Below are positions 25,644 to 36,400 of a DNA stretch of 64,000 nucleotides, piece by piece. The DNA comes from Flammeovirgaceae bacterium (GTDB lineage: Bacteria > Bacteroidota > Bacteroidia > Cytophagales > Cyclobacteriaceae). A model generated the notes under the pieces. It was not told the origin of the DNA. It made no database searches and saw nothing but the letters and a program-made list of their open reading frames with translations. The number at the start of each line of letters is the position of its first letter. Position 1 is the first letter of the stretch. Where the stretch lies: the NCBI GenBank assembly GCA_027487845.1, contig JAIYCV010000033.1, positions 1 through 64,000 on the forward strand, written 5' to 3'. Both the position numbers and the translations under genes were made by a program.

Positions 25644-27074
25644 TTAATCCATTTGGTAAGAAAACACATATGCAGGAAAATACTTCCTTGTTACTGATGC
25701 AGGCAGTGTAACGAACACCTCGTTACCCAGTTTCTTCCATTTAACTTTTACATTACTTCCAACAATATGCACCACGCTTCCTTTGATTGGAACATTTCCA
25801 TTCCAGCTAATAGTGGATTCGGGTACTTTGCCTTCTGCGAAAGTGACCAGTGCGTACACCGTTTTTCCCTTGCCTTTGGTGAAATAGGTGTTGCCTGACT
25901 GATATATTGGTAAAGTGCGGGTATTGTAAATCGCTTCTCCGTTTGGTTTCAGCCAATCGCCAATTTCTCGCAATCGAATAATTTGCTTATCATTCAATGT
26001 ACCTTCTGCAGAAGGACCTACGCCCAACAATAAACTTCCTCCTTTTGCAACTACTTCAATTAAAGTATGGATTACCTTCGCGCTTGATTTATATTGATCG
26101 TTGGGTACATGTCCCCAAGCATCGCCCAATGTGATACAGCTCTCCCACGGGTAATCAAGTTGCTTCTCGGGTATCCGTTGTTCAGGCGTTTGATAATTTT
26201 CAAACTCACCGTGTACCGTGCGATCAACAATGAGCAAACCTGGTTGTGCCTCACGCGCCATTGCAGCAATACGCGGCATATTTACTTGCATGCTAAATGG
26301 CGGAATTGGCGCACCCCAAGCCCTTACCTCATCCGTAACTGTTTCCAACGGGCGCACCCAACCACCGTCCAGCCAGAGTATGTCAATACTACCATAATCG
26401 CGCATCAGCTCACTGACCTGATTAAATGTGAAATCTTGAAATTTTTTCCAACGCCACGGATATTTACGAATGTCGTAATTTACATTACGGTCTGGCGTTG
26501 CATATTTGGGCCACCAGAAATACTCACTATGCCAGTCTGGTTTCGAGTAGTAAGCTCCAATCATAAAATTTTGTTTACGAAATGCTTCAAACACATGCTT
26601 CGCTACATTTGTCCTTGGGTTCGTTTTAAAAGGACCATCGGTGATCTTGAAATCCGACTCTTTGGTGTCGAACATAGTAAAGCCATCGTGGTGCTTAGTC
26701 GTAAACACCACGTAGCGCATGCCTGCATCTTTACCAGCTTGTGCCCACTGCTCTGGATTGAATTGGGTAGGGTTAAAATCCTTCTTCAATCCCCAATACC
26801 AGTCTTTATATTTGTCATAGGATGATGTGCTATCGCGCTCAATCCAGCTTTCGTTGCACAGCGACCAAGATTCGATAATTCCGGGAACCGCATAAAGTCC
26901 CCAATGAATAATCATTCCAAATTTCTGGTCACGCCACATCTCCAGTTTTTGCCTTACTAACGAATCTGTAGGCCATTGATAGCTAGTTGACTGATGATGC
27001 ACATTACCCTGTGCTAATAAAAAATTGCTTTGTGCTGCCACAAGCAGCACAAATGCTAGTCCTGTTTTCTTCAT
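25644..27074 (-). CDS. Secreted GH29 alpha-L-fucosidase
   Basis: Retaining exo-alpha-L-fucosidase, 476 residues, exported (signal peptide 1-22). The barrel shows FGMIIHWGLYAVPG, TTKHHDGFTMFDTKESDF and the nucleophile Asp236 in SIDILWLDGGW, all conserved in GH29. A C-terminal beta domain (about 390-476) carries YALVTFAEGKVPESTISW. Its first codon overlaps the stop of the haloperoxidase-like gene by 4 bp, and GH3 follows 37 bp later, so the three are co-transcribed. It would remove terminal fucose from the imported or surface-bound glycan. Confidence 0.95.
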   Translation of the reverse strand: MKKTGLAFVLLVAAQSNFLLAQGNVHHQSTSYQWPTDSLVRQKLEMWRDQKFGMIIHWGLYAVPGIIESWSLCNESWIERDSTSSYDKYKDWYWGLKKDFNPTQFNPEQWAQAGKDAGMRYVVFTTKHHDGFTMFDTKESDFKITDGPFKTNPRTNVAKHVFEAFRKQNFMIGAYYSKPDWHSEYFWWPKYATPDRNVNYDIRKYPWRWKKFQDFTFNQVSELMRDYGSIDILWLDGGWVRPLETVTDEVRAWGAPIPPFSMQVNMPRIAAMAREAQPGLLIVDRTVHGEFENYQTPEQRIPEKQLDYPWESCITLGDAWGHVPNDQYKSSAKVIHTLIEVVAKGGSLLLGVGPSAEGTLNDKQIIRLREIGDWLKPNGEAIYNTRTLPIYQSGNTYFTKGKGKTVYALVTFAEGKVPESTISWNGNVPIKGSVVHIVGSNVKVKWKKLGNEVFVTLPASVTRKYFPAYVFSYQMD

Positions 27075-28396
27075 TCTGATTTACCTGTACTTAGGTTTTT
27101 TATTATGGTTAAAATATACTCACTAATTGCTTCACCTTGGCGTTGGCCCGCTTCAATAGCATCGCGAAAATGAATGCCACCATATAGGCGCGAAATGGAA
27201 GCTTCCGCAGCGGCAGCTTTAAATGAGGCAAACGATCTCGCTTCCAATCCAAAATATGCTTCTGAGGTATCAACATACTCAAAATTTTCTCCAAATAAAT
27301 AGCTTAGCACCGCAGCACTAGTTGTCGAGATCACGCTGTGCCCACTGGTGTACTCAGGAAACGGTGGTGTTTGCAAAAGTGGCCGCCATGCTTCATCTAC
27401 ATATTTGTTTATAGCTGATTCGGGGCGAATCCGATCGCTGCGATATTTCTCGTGCCAACAACTCACAAAAGCATCATGCAGCGACAGGGCCACGAGCGTG
27501 TGAGCGGTGATCGTTTTCTGAATAGAAGTTTTAGCTTTCAAACAGGCAATGCCGGTGATCCCCATCCAATGACCGCCAGGTGAAATTTTCTTAAGGCCGA
27601 TGGCTGCATGACCAAAATAGGTAATTGCAAATGGATTGCAATCCCAAAAGCCAGCAATCGCTTTTTGCTCAGGAGTAAGGTTTTTAGTTATTGAAACTAC
27701 CTCCTCTAACTGATTAAAAAAACTACTTCCCTTCTCGGTACTAAACATCGCGGGGGCGTCTGGTAAAAATTGATCTGAAGAAGTCAGAAAGAAGGTGCGT
27801 ATCGTTTTCCATTGCGGCTCAACTGCCCCCATGTATTCGGGTGGAGTTGGATACCACCTGCCTTCTTCTTTAGCCGGCTTATAACGCGGTAAAGTACTAA
27901 GTGAAAAATAACCGTCTTGCTTTGCATACGCTGCTACCTGCGCTGCTACCTGTTTGGCATATTGAATATTGGCTTCAAGTTGTTTTACACCCAGACGGTG
28001 ATTTTTTCTGAAGCTTCTTATCAACTCGCGCTGCTTTTCCTCCAGCATATAACCAGAAGGTAGAATCAATCGACCTGTTTCCAACATGGCATAGATCGAG
28101 CAAAATACTTGATTAAATTTTGTTGGTAAGGTGATAGGCGCAAAGTCAGGAACTGTTTGAAAGTTCTTACTGAGCGCAGGCACATCTCGTTGATTTCTTT
28201 GTAACACTTCATAGGCACTTAACAAAGTATATGCATAAAACCGAGCCGCAGCAGGAGGGCTGGCCACATCATGCAACATCACTTCTGACAGATGAAAAGC
28301 CGATGCAACAAACTGCTGAGAATACTGTTCATCGGACTGTGCAAAAGAATTTATGGACATATCCAATAAAAAAATGACTACAAAAAAATATTTCAT
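27071..28396 (-). CDS. Vanadium-dependent haloperoxidase / PAP2-type protein
   Basis: Exported 441-residue protein (signal peptide 1-19) of the acid phosphatase/vanadium haloperoxidase superfamily. The three oxyanion-binding motifs are present in order: YRSDRIRPESA, PEYTSGHS and SRLYGGIHFRDA, supplying the expected Arg and His ligands of vanadate or phosphate. The first motif lacks the Lys six residues before Arg in the usual spacing, so phosphatase chemistry is as possible as halogenation. It overlaps both neighbours by 4 bp. The same gene next to an ASPIC/FG-GAP gene recurs in Bacteroidota polysaccharide loci. Confidence 0.88.
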   Translation of the reverse strand: MKYFFVVIFLLDMSINSFAQSDEQYSQQFVASAFHLSEVMLHDVASPPAAARFYAYTLLSAYEVLQRNQRDVPALSKNFQTVPDFAPITLPTKFNQVFCSIYAMLETGRLILPSGYMLEEKQRELIRSFRKNHRLGVKQLEANIQYAKQVAAQVAAYAKQDGYFSLSTLPRYKPAKEEGRWYPTPPEYMGAVEPQWKTIRTFFLTSSDQFLPDAPAMFSTEKGSSFFNQLEEVVSITKNLTPEQKAIAGFWDCNPFAITYFGHAAIGLKKISPGGHWMGITGIACLKAKTSIQKTITAHTLVALSLHDAFVSCWHEKYRSDRIRPESAINKYVDEAWRPLLQTPPFPEYTSGHSVISTTSAAVLSYLFGENFEYVDTSEAYFGLEARSFASFKAAAAEASISRLYGGIHFRDAIEAGQRQGEAISEYILTIIKNLSTGKSE

Positions 28397-31300
28397 CTTT
28401 TATCAGGGGGCTGTTTGGAACTGGATTCACTTCTCTTATAGGCCACAATACCGAAATTATTAATTCCCGCCAGTAGAAATTCCCCGGCAGCAGTTCTTAT
28501 CCATTTTAATGATTTTACATCGCCTGTAAAAGACAACCCAGATTCAGCCTGTGGTACATACTTGAAGTCGCCTTTACCATTGCCTTCATATAGCTGTCCG
28601 TAGTTAGCATCAATACTTCCCAACCGAATCCGTATTGCGCTTTGATTTCCCGCAAGAATAAAATCAAGATCACCGTCATAATTATAGTCAAGCACTTCAA
28701 TGCTATGAACAGGCGCGTACTGTGCTTCAATTGGCAAAGTATGCTGCACAAATTGAGTTCCTTTATTCTCAAAGTAAACAGTCTGAAGTTCGGTTGCCGT
28801 TAATTTTTTTGCTTGTGAAAGTTCTGCTGATGTAAATAAATCTGCTAACGTTGCGTCAGCATATGGCGCATAAGTAGTAAACTTCTTACGCAAAGGAAAG
28901 AGTTGATCTAGCATTTCATCACGCCCAGCAAACGGGTAGGGTTTGTGCTGCACGTAAGATACTAGAACAGGGTCTATACTTCCATTCTTATCGAAATCTG
29001 AATATAAAAGACTAATCGGTTCCTCTTCGCTCGCTTTAAATTGGGAATTCAAACCGAAATTGCCCACGACAAGATCAGTGTCTCCATCATGATCAAAATC
29101 GGCTACCGCTAGCTTACTCCACCAACCCGAATTAGACTTTTTGAAGTATTGACTAGTAACATCTTCAAAACGCTGGCCCTGTTTATTAATGAACAAACGC
29201 ACGGGCATGAATTCTCCGATTACAATCAAGTCAGCATAAGTATCATTATTAACATCTATCCATGCCGCGTCTGTAATCATGCCTATATTTTTCAACATGG
29301 GCAAGAGTTTCTCTGTTCCGTCCGTAAAGTGACCTGCACCATCGTTGAGTAGAAGATAACTAGGAGGAGTTTGGGGATAAGAGCCAGGTATTACCCTTCC
29401 GCCAACAAATAAATCCAAATCGCCATCATGATCAATATCGATCGGGCGAGCACTCGATTTGGAAGGAGACATAGGGGGCAGTGCATTTTGTGCCTTCTTA
29501 AAACTTCCTTTACCATCGTTTATGTATAATCGATCCTGCAAGGCTTCTTGATCTGGAAGGTATTCGTGATACCCTCCGCTTACCACATACAAATCTTGAT
29601 CGCCATCACCGTCAGCATCAAAGAAAATTGCGTCCGCATCCGAACAATTGGCATCCTCTTTAAAATTGAAATTGCCCATCATGCGAAATATGCCATTGCT
29701 CAATTGCAAAAACAAACGACCAGGATTTTCCTTGGTACCGCCAATAAACATATCAAGCGTACCATCTTTATTCACATCGGCACTCGCCATCACAGGGCCA
29801 CAGGGTGAAAGCATAGTGGTTAATAAAGGTTGTCGCTTAAAATCATTCGCCCCGTATTCTGCATGACGATACGTAAGAGGTGATTTTTCTTTTACGAATA
29901 AGGCCGTGTTGGGTGCTTCTCTTTTAAAAACTGACTGGGCATTTGTTTCTTCCAAAATAAGTAGCTGGTCGGCAGCAATATTTGTCAACTTAGTTTTCTT
30001 TCCTGTAGGCCAAATTACAATTAAAGAATCAATCAACGCTAGGTTGTTCAAACCTGCGTGAATTCTACTGGTAACAGATGATTGGTAACCTCGTACAGGC
30101 ATTACTTCAAAAAATTGACTACCTACTTTGGTGTGAACGACAACAGAACTGCCTATGGCGTGAGTGTTTTGCCTTGCTCCTTTAAGCTGTAGGGTAATGT
30201 AATGTTGGGAAGGATTTTGTTGACGCGAAAGATTACGAAAAAGAGATGCTTCTGCATTTTGATTGTTTACAATTAAATCCAGGTCCCCGTCATTATCCAG
30301 ATCGGAATAGGCAGCACCATTTGAAAATGTAGGCATTGAAAAACCCCACGCCTTGCTTTTATCTTCAAAACGGGTATTGCCCATGTTTTTAAACATGTAG
30401 TTATGAACGGGCGTGCTAGGCATTGAGCGTGCTAACTCCAATGTATCTGCTTTTTCATGGGCTAACACTTTATTAAAGTAATAGTCGCCCTTGTATTTCA
30501 AAAAATCTCGGTTGGTGTAATCACGAAAATAACCGTTGGTAACAAATAAATCCTTCCATCCATCGTTATCAAAATCTGCAAATAGAGGCGCCCAACTCCA
30601 ATCGGTATTGGATACGCCTGCTAGTTGTCCTATCTCCGAAAACGTGCCATTGCCGTTATTCACATGCAGCATGTTGCGCATAAACTGATTGTGATATCCC
30701 TCGCTCACCATCAGCGAAAAATGCTCATAGTTATCTGGGCCGTATAGCAGCTTTTGTCTTTTGTTATCTTCTGGCAGCATATCCACGGTAAAAATATCGG
30801 GTAACAAATCATTGTTAACATCGGCTATATCAGAACCCATAGAGAAATGTGAAATATGTTGAAGTACATTATCTATCTTATTTGTGAATGTACCATCTTG
30901 ATTATTTATATAGAGGTAATCGGGTTCAGCATAGTCATTAGAAACATAGACATCCAGCCAACCGTCTCCATTTACATCTGATACCGCCACACCCAAACCA
31001 AAACCTAGTGCATTTGACAGAATTCCTGCTTGTTCCGTTACCTCTAGAAAAACACCGTTATCGTTACGGAACAATTTATCACCAGCGTAAGGGTGTTTTG
31101 TTTTGCGGGCTTGCGAAAATTCAAGATTGCGTATCACCTTTACATTAGTTGCCAATAAGAAGGCATCTAAGTCACCGTCACGATCATAATCAAAAAATGA
31201 AACCTGAGTGGTGTAAGAGGGATCGTCAAGACCCATCTCTTGTGCTTTGTCTACGAAGGTGAGATTTCCCTGATTAATAAAAAACTGGTTGCGCCTTTTC

Positions 31301-31704
31301 TCGGCTTCTAGTTTGCCTGAATAACATACGTAGATATCCAGCAATCCATCGCCATTGATATCCACCATAGATATTCCGCTTTTCCAACCCAAACGACCAG
31401 CCACTCCGGCAGCTTGTGTAATGTCTTTAAAGTGGAAGTTGCCTTGGTTGAGGTACAATTTATTCAATTGCAGGTTGGACACAAAATAGATATCGTCTAA
31501 CCCATCGTTATTGATGTCGCCAACCGCTACGCCACCGCCATTAAACAAATTTTCATAAGTAAGCGCATTTTGTTCAGTATTTTCAACAATGACATTCTTG
31601 AACGAGACCCCTGACCGCGCAGCATTAACGGACTCGAATAAACCTTGCGCTTGAAGAGTATCACAAGCAATTAACAAAAAAAATACTACGAACAAGTTTC
31701 TCAT
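28393..31704 (-). CDS. FG-GAP/VCBS repeat and ASPIC/UnbV-domain surface protein
   Basis: A 1103-residue exported beta-propeller protein (signal peptide 1-19). At least ten FG-GAP/VCBS units with calcium-binding loops (DINNDGLDDIYFV, DYDRDGDLDAFLL, DLDNDGDLDLIVNN, DADGDGDQDLYVV, DIDHDGDLDLFVGG) form probably two seven-bladed propellers. Between them, at about 500-590, lies the ASPIC/UnbV domain (GYQSSVTSRIHAGL, IVIWPTGKKTKL). The family (CRTAC-like) is believed to bind glycans or surfaces with calcium. It overlaps the haloperoxidase-like gene by 4 bp and has its own promoter box. Confidence 0.93.
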   Translation of the reverse strand: MRNLFVVFFLLIACDTLQAQGLFESVNAARSGVSFKNVIVENTEQNALTYENLFNGGGVAVGDINNDGLDDIYFVSNLQLNKLYLNQGNFHFKDITQAAGVAGRLGWKSGISMVDINGDGLLDIYVCYSGKLEAEKRRNQFFINQGNLTFVDKAQEMGLDDPSYTTQVSFFDYDRDGDLDAFLLATNVKVIRNLEFSQARKTKHPYAGDKLFRNDNGVFLEVTEQAGILSNALGFGLGVAVSDVNGDGWLDVYVSNDYAEPDYLYINNQDGTFTNKIDNVLQHISHFSMGSDIADVNNDLLPDIFTVDMLPEDNKRQKLLYGPDNYEHFSLMVSEGYHNQFMRNMLHVNNGNGTFSEIGQLAGVSNTDWSWAPLFADFDNDGWKDLFVTNGYFRDYTNRDFLKYKGDYYFNKVLAHEKADTLELARSMPSTPVHNYMFKNMGNTRFEDKSKAWGFSMPTFSNGAAYSDLDNDGDLDLIVNNQNAEASLFRNLSRQQNPSQHYITLQLKGARQNTHAIGSSVVVHTKVGSQFFEVMPVRGYQSSVTSRIHAGLNNLALIDSLIVIWPTGKKTKLTNIAADQLLILEETNAQSVFKREAPNTALFVKEKSPLTYRHAEYGANDFKRQPLLTTMLSPCGPVMASADVNKDGTLDMFIGGTKENPGRLFLQLSNGIFRMMGNFNFKEDANCSDADAIFFDADGDGDQDLYVVSGGYHEYLPDQEALQDRLYINDGKGSFKKAQNALPPMSPSKSSARPIDIDHDGDLDLFVGGRVIPGSYPQTPPSYLLLNDGAGHFTDGTEKLLPMLKNIGMITDAAWIDVNNDTYADLIVIGEFMPVRLFINKQGQRFEDVTSQYFKKSNSGWWSKLAVADFDHDGDTDLVVGNFGLNSQFKASEEEPISLLYSDFDKNGSIDPVLVSYVQHKPYPFAGRDEMLDQLFPLRKKFTTYAPYADATLADLFTSAELSQAKKLTATELQTVYFENKGTQFVQHTLPIEAQYAPVHSIEVLDYNYDGDLDFILAGNQSAIRIRLGSIDANYGQLYEGNGKGDFKYVPQAESGLSFTGDVKSLKWIRTAAGEFLLAGINNFGIVAYKRSESSSKQPPDKR

Positions 31705-31732
31705 TTTTTACATAGCAGGGATTGGCCGTTTT

Positions 31733-31740
31733 CAAAAGTA
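31733..31740 (-). promoter_or_regulatory. -7 box of the ASPIC-haloperoxidase-GH29-GH3 operon
   Basis: Plus-strand CAAAAGTA reads TACTTTTG on the minus strand, matching TAnnTTTG, 28 bases before the start codon and just downstream of the susD terminator. Confidence 0.45.
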
Positions 31741-31777
31741 ATTCTCACAAGCAATTTATGCATCCTATTAAAAAAAT

Positions 31778-31805
31778 AAAAGGCTGGATTTGAACCCAGC
31801 CTTTT
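31778..31805 (-). terminator. Terminator after susD
   Basis: AAAAGGCTGG (31778-31787) and CCAGCCTTTT (31796-31805) form a 10-bp stem with 8-nt loop; on the minus strand a T-rich tract follows. It separates the susCD transcript from the downstream enzyme operon, at least partly. Confidence 0.8.
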
Positions 31806-31826
31806 ATTTTTAAGAGAGAATTAAAA

Positions 31827-33452
31827 CTATTTATCCCACCAAGTCCGTGCGGTCCAAACGTCACCACCGGTAAGCTTACCAACTGCTTGTTTATAAGCAT
31901 CTCCATTTGTACCAGCCTCACCAGTTGGGTAGGGCTGCCTACGCGGAATAGTTCCGCCTGAAAAATTACCAACGAAATTTACTGGAGTTAGCGCAGGAAA
32001 ACCTGAGCGTTTCCAGTTGTTCCAAGCCTCTACAAAGTTACAGAAGATACCTGTTGTAGCCCAGTACTGCTCGTTAATCGCCTTCAACGCATCTGCAGTG
32101 GCAGGTGGCAAAGGATTTGCAGCAGCATACGCACTGGCCGCGGCCGTAGTAATAACGGCACTCGCACCATAAGATGCAAGCCCAAGCATTGCCCCTTGCA
32201 CTGCATTACTATAATGCTCAGATGCCGTTTTTGGTGTGGCAAAACCTCTGGTCTTTGCCTCTGCTAACAGCAACTCACTCTCTGCGTAAGTAAGAATAAA
32301 TGCAGGTGCATCTAAATTGCGGTAAATACCAGTTGGGCGAGAATACTTCCCTATTTTTGTCAAATCTGAGCCACTGCCAGTGCCGCCAGGATAGCCTGGT
32401 GAAGTTGTAATATCAGTGGCGCCCCCAGCCATATCAAAGCCATTCGGCAACCCCATTTGATTTGAGGCACTATTATCACCCGCGGTAACACTATTATTAG
32501 CCGCCAAACCTGCTGCAGGCACTTCGGCAATAATGCTTAAACGAGGGTCATTTTTGCTTTTCAAATAATCAATCAAGGTTTTGCTCCAGCGAACTTCATA
32601 AAGATCTGAAGCGGTATTTAAAGGGCCTGCATTGCCGTTGGTATAGCCATTGGCATTATTACCTTTAATAACCGCGTTGTCTGCCTCGCTAGCGAATGTG
32701 CCGCCAGCCGCGGCCTTCTCAGCGTAAGTTTTAGCGGTAGCTAAATCGGCCTTTGTTAATCGCATGGCCATCCGCAGCATAAGTGAATAGCCAAATTTCT
32801 TCCACTTTGCTACATCTCCGTTGTAAATAAGATCTGCCGTTGGAGCTGCATTAGTGGCATTTAAACTAGTAACTGCCTTGTCTAAATCTGCTAAAAGAGT
32901 TTTGTATAATGCCTCTTGCGAGTCATAAACCGGCCTTGTATTACCCAAAAGGGCTTTAAATGCCTCGTTGTATGGGGCATCTCCGTACAGATCGGTAATG
33001 TGCTGCAGATTCAAAATAATCATGATCTTCGCCACCGCTCGCAAATTATCAAAACCAGTTTTACCCTCGGTGTCTACCAAAATTTGGTTGGCAAGGGTGG
33101 CTGATCGATAACCATTGTTCCAACCACCCTGCTGATAATTGGCAGTATTGGTAGAGGGCACATACTTGTCCATGTTCGAATAGTAATTTGCGCCCAATGT
33201 GGTAGTTGATGCTAAAATCTGAACCCACCCGCTTTGAAACAAAATGGGGCCACTATATCCTGTGGTAGCCTGCAAATATGTATTCTGACTGTTCGACAAA
33301 AAGTAATTCGGATCAAAATTGGCTGGCGTAGCTCTCGTAGGATCCACGTTTAACTTGCCCAAATCTTCGCACGAGAATGCGAAGAAGGAGATTACCAACA
33401 CAGCGTAGGTAAGTTTTCCTCTATTAATGATGTTCTTATATTGTACTTTCAT
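31827..33452 (-). CDS. SusD/RagB-family glycan-binding lipoprotein
   Basis: Surface lipoprotein that captures a glycan and caps its SusC partner. The signal peptide ends in a lipobox with Cys28 (SFFAFSCEDL), followed by LNVDPTRATPANFDPNYFLSN, typical of the SusD-like_2 branch. TPR-like helices include the LRMAMRLTKADLATAKTYAEKAA segment, and the C-terminal part has FILTYAESELLLAEAKTRG and the closing ...GKLTGGDVWTARTWWDK. Length 541 is normal. The start lies 8 bp after the susC stop, so translation is coupled. The exact ligand is unknown; the operon suggests a fucosylated glycan. Confidence 0.95.
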   Translation of the reverse strand: MKVQYKNIINRGKLTYAVLVISFFAFSCEDLGKLNVDPTRATPANFDPNYFLSNSQNTYLQATTGYSGPILFQSGWVQILASTTTLGANYYSNMDKYVPSTNTANYQQGGWNNGYRSATLANQILVDTEGKTGFDNLRAVAKIMIILNLQHITDLYGDAPYNEAFKALLGNTRPVYDSQEALYKTLLADLDKAVTSLNATNAAPTADLIYNGDVAKWKKFGYSLMLRMAMRLTKADLATAKTYAEKAAAGGTFASEADNAVIKGNNANGYTNGNAGPLNTASDLYEVRWSKTLIDYLKSKNDPRLSIIAEVPAAGLAANNSVTAGDNSASNQMGLPNGFDMAGGATDITTSPGYPGGTGSGSDLTKIGKYSRPTGIYRNLDAPAFILTYAESELLLAEAKTRGFATPKTASEHYSNAVQGAMLGLASYGASAVITTAAASAYAAANPLPPATADALKAINEQYWATTGIFCNFVEAWNNWKRSGFPALTPVNFVGNFSGGTIPRRQPYPTGEAGTNGDAYKQAVGKLTGGDVWTARTWWDK

Positions 33453-33460
33453 AATTCTTA

Positions 33461-36400
33461 TTATTTGAATTTAAAGTTAACATTGAATCCGTAGGAACGA
33501 GCAGAAGGCAAACCTGTTCCTTCAATACCATAATAGCGAATGTTAGATCCGAATTGAGATTCAGGATCAATGTTTTTCGCCTTGCGCATTAAGATCGCCA
33601 AATTGCGACCCACAAACGATACTTGAATCGATTGAAAAGGAAGTTTGCCAAGTTTAGATCCTGGAATTGTGTAACCCAACGTAAGTTGACGTAATTTGAT
33701 AAAATCACCATCTACCACGCTGCTAGAGGTTACTTGTTGCGCTACTGCACGGTAATAGAGCTGTGCAGGTGCTGCCACTGTATTGGCTGCGCCAGATTCA
33801 GTAACACCCGCTGTTACACCATTTCGGCCTTCCAGCGTCATCTTGTTTAACCCACGCGCAATTGAATAATGCTCAGTAGCAGACAATACCTTATTTCCAA
33901 AATTATAATCAATCAGGAACGACAGGCTTACACCCTTATACGTCAATTGATTTGTCAATCCACCATAGTGCTTAGGTAACACGCTACCCATTGGTTTCAA
34001 TTCACCTCGCACTGGAAGTCCACTCGGGTCTACAACCATCTGCCCATTGCTACTTCTTTTATAATCGTAGGCCATTATCTGTGGCCCGGGGAGGCCAACA
34101 ACAAAAGCAGTAATTGCATTGCCCAGTGTAGCTCGGTTACTGCCTAAGCCGAGCCGTCCATTACTAAGATCGGTAGATATAATCTCATTGTTCACATTAG
34201 TGTAATTGAAAGTAGTACTCCATTCAAAATCTGCCGTCTTTACAATAACACCTTTTAGTTGAACCTCAATACCTGTATTTCGAGTTGACCCGGTACCTAC
34301 AAGCCCTTCAGTTGCTCCAGTTGCTGGGCTAAAACTTGCATTCATAATTTCATTGGAGGTCGTGCGGTTGTACCAAGCTAAGTCAATACCTAACCGATTT
34401 TGGAAGAATTTAAGTTCTGTTCCAATTTCAACTTCGTTAAGAGTAAACGGCAGCAAGGTTGAGTTGGGAGCCCTGCTGGGAAACGACCCTACGGGCACAC
34501 CGTTGAATGTGCGATCAAGACCATAATAGAATGCGGTCTGATAGGCTTCACCTGGTTCACCACTGGTTTGGGCTACTGAGGCGCGCAGTTTTCCGAAGCT
34601 TAGCGGTCCCATGTCTTTCAGTTCTGTAAACAGGAAACTAGCTGACACCGAAGGTGTGAAAATCCCTGTCTTTTTATCGGGATTTACCGTGGAGTGGAGT
34701 GTAGAGTAATCATCATACCTACCCGTAGTGCTGAGTGTAAGGAAATTTTTGTACGCCAAATCAATTGAATAGAAACCAGAATGAACACCTGACTTACTAA
34801 AACCATACCCAGAATTCTGATTTCTTACGTTCGAAAGACTGTACACGTAAGGCAATACAAACGGTCCACCTCCAATTGAAACTTCTTCAAACTGATTCTT
34901 TCGAATATTACCACCAATCAGTGCGTCAACGGATAAATCAGAGGTGATTTTCTTACCGTTAACCCCAATGATCGCCTCAAGGTTCAACTCTGAGCGCTCT
35001 CCGTTCGCTTGCCCAAAATTACCGCTTCCAGTAGAATTGGTAGAATAGGCCGTACCCCAAGGAGTTATGGTAAACCGCCTGTCGCTACTTAAATCATACC
35101 CTACGCGACCTTGCGCATAAAGCCAACTGTTGAACTCATAACGGGACATAACAGATGAAATTAGTCTTTTTCTCCCGATATCGTTTTTAAATTGACTAGT
35201 AACAAAATAAGGATTGGAAACGTATTCATCATCGCTCCAGCGTGTTTCATATCCCGTTTTTGGGTCAAAACCAGGTGCTAAAATTTTCTGATCTACGTTG
35301 GTAGCTAAAAACAATATATTATTAGCATTTAGTGGACCATCGCTCAAGTATGATCTATTCTTAGATTGTTCATCTATGTAATTTGCGACTGCAGTGATCG
35401 ATAACTTATTCGTGATTTTCTGGTCTATACTTAAATTGATCGTTCTCCTGTCAAGTCCGCTATTCGGTACCATAGAATTGTTGGCCATGTTTGACGCAGA
35501 GAGTCTGAAAGAGCCAGATTCACCCCCTTTTGAAACTGAAACGGTATTGGTGAATGTAGATCCTACTCTATAAAAGTCTTGGATGTTATTCTTTTGAGCA
35601 CTGTATGCATATGATTTACCATCAAATTGAGGGGTTTGGCTTCCGTCTAATTTAGGGCCCCAACTCATTCGCGTAGATGCAAGCGCGGAATTGGCATCAA
35701 CTGGTTTTACCCCTAAAAGACCTTGACCATACTCATACTGAAAATCAGTAAGATTCATGGCATGGTCAGTCATGTAGTTTGTATTGTATTCAATCGAAAA
35801 GTCATTTTTCTTGCCTTTTTTGGTGGTAATCATGATAACCCCGTTCGAGGCCCGTGCGCCATATAGAGCTGAGGCAGACTGACCTTTCAGCACAGTCATG
35901 GTTTCAATGTCATCGGGGTTCAGATTCCCAATACCATCTCCATTGTCTCCGCCACCCCACTCACCAGCACTTCCGCGCTGCGTGTTATCCATGGGAATAC
36001 CGTTGATAACATAAAGCGGAGAACCGCCACTGTTCATACTGGGCATGCCTCGCAAAAGAAGTTGCGCTGTGCCACCCGGACCACCACTAGAACCTCTCAC
36101 TGTCAAGCCGGGAACCGTACCCGCCAAAGAAAGTGCCACGTTGGTTTCACGCGCTTTGTTTAATTGGTCTCCATTCACCGTAGTAACTGCATAACCCAGT
36201 TTTCGGCTTTCCTTAGAAATACCAAGAGCGGTTACTACTAACTCCTGCAGGTTGGTTACATCTTCTTCAAGTGCAATGTTCAACTCTGTTTGGTTTGATA
36301 CCACTACTTCTTGCACGGCATATCCGATGTAAGAGAAGGTCAGCGTTTCTCCAGCACCTACCTCCATACTGAAACGGCCATCTACATCCGTGGTAGTTCC

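Noticed and set aside
26094-26825. 243-codon plus-strand reading frame opposite the GH29 gene
   Set aside because: Lies wholly within the fucosidase gene on the other strand; no recognisable domain, odd composition rich in His, Cys and Arg.
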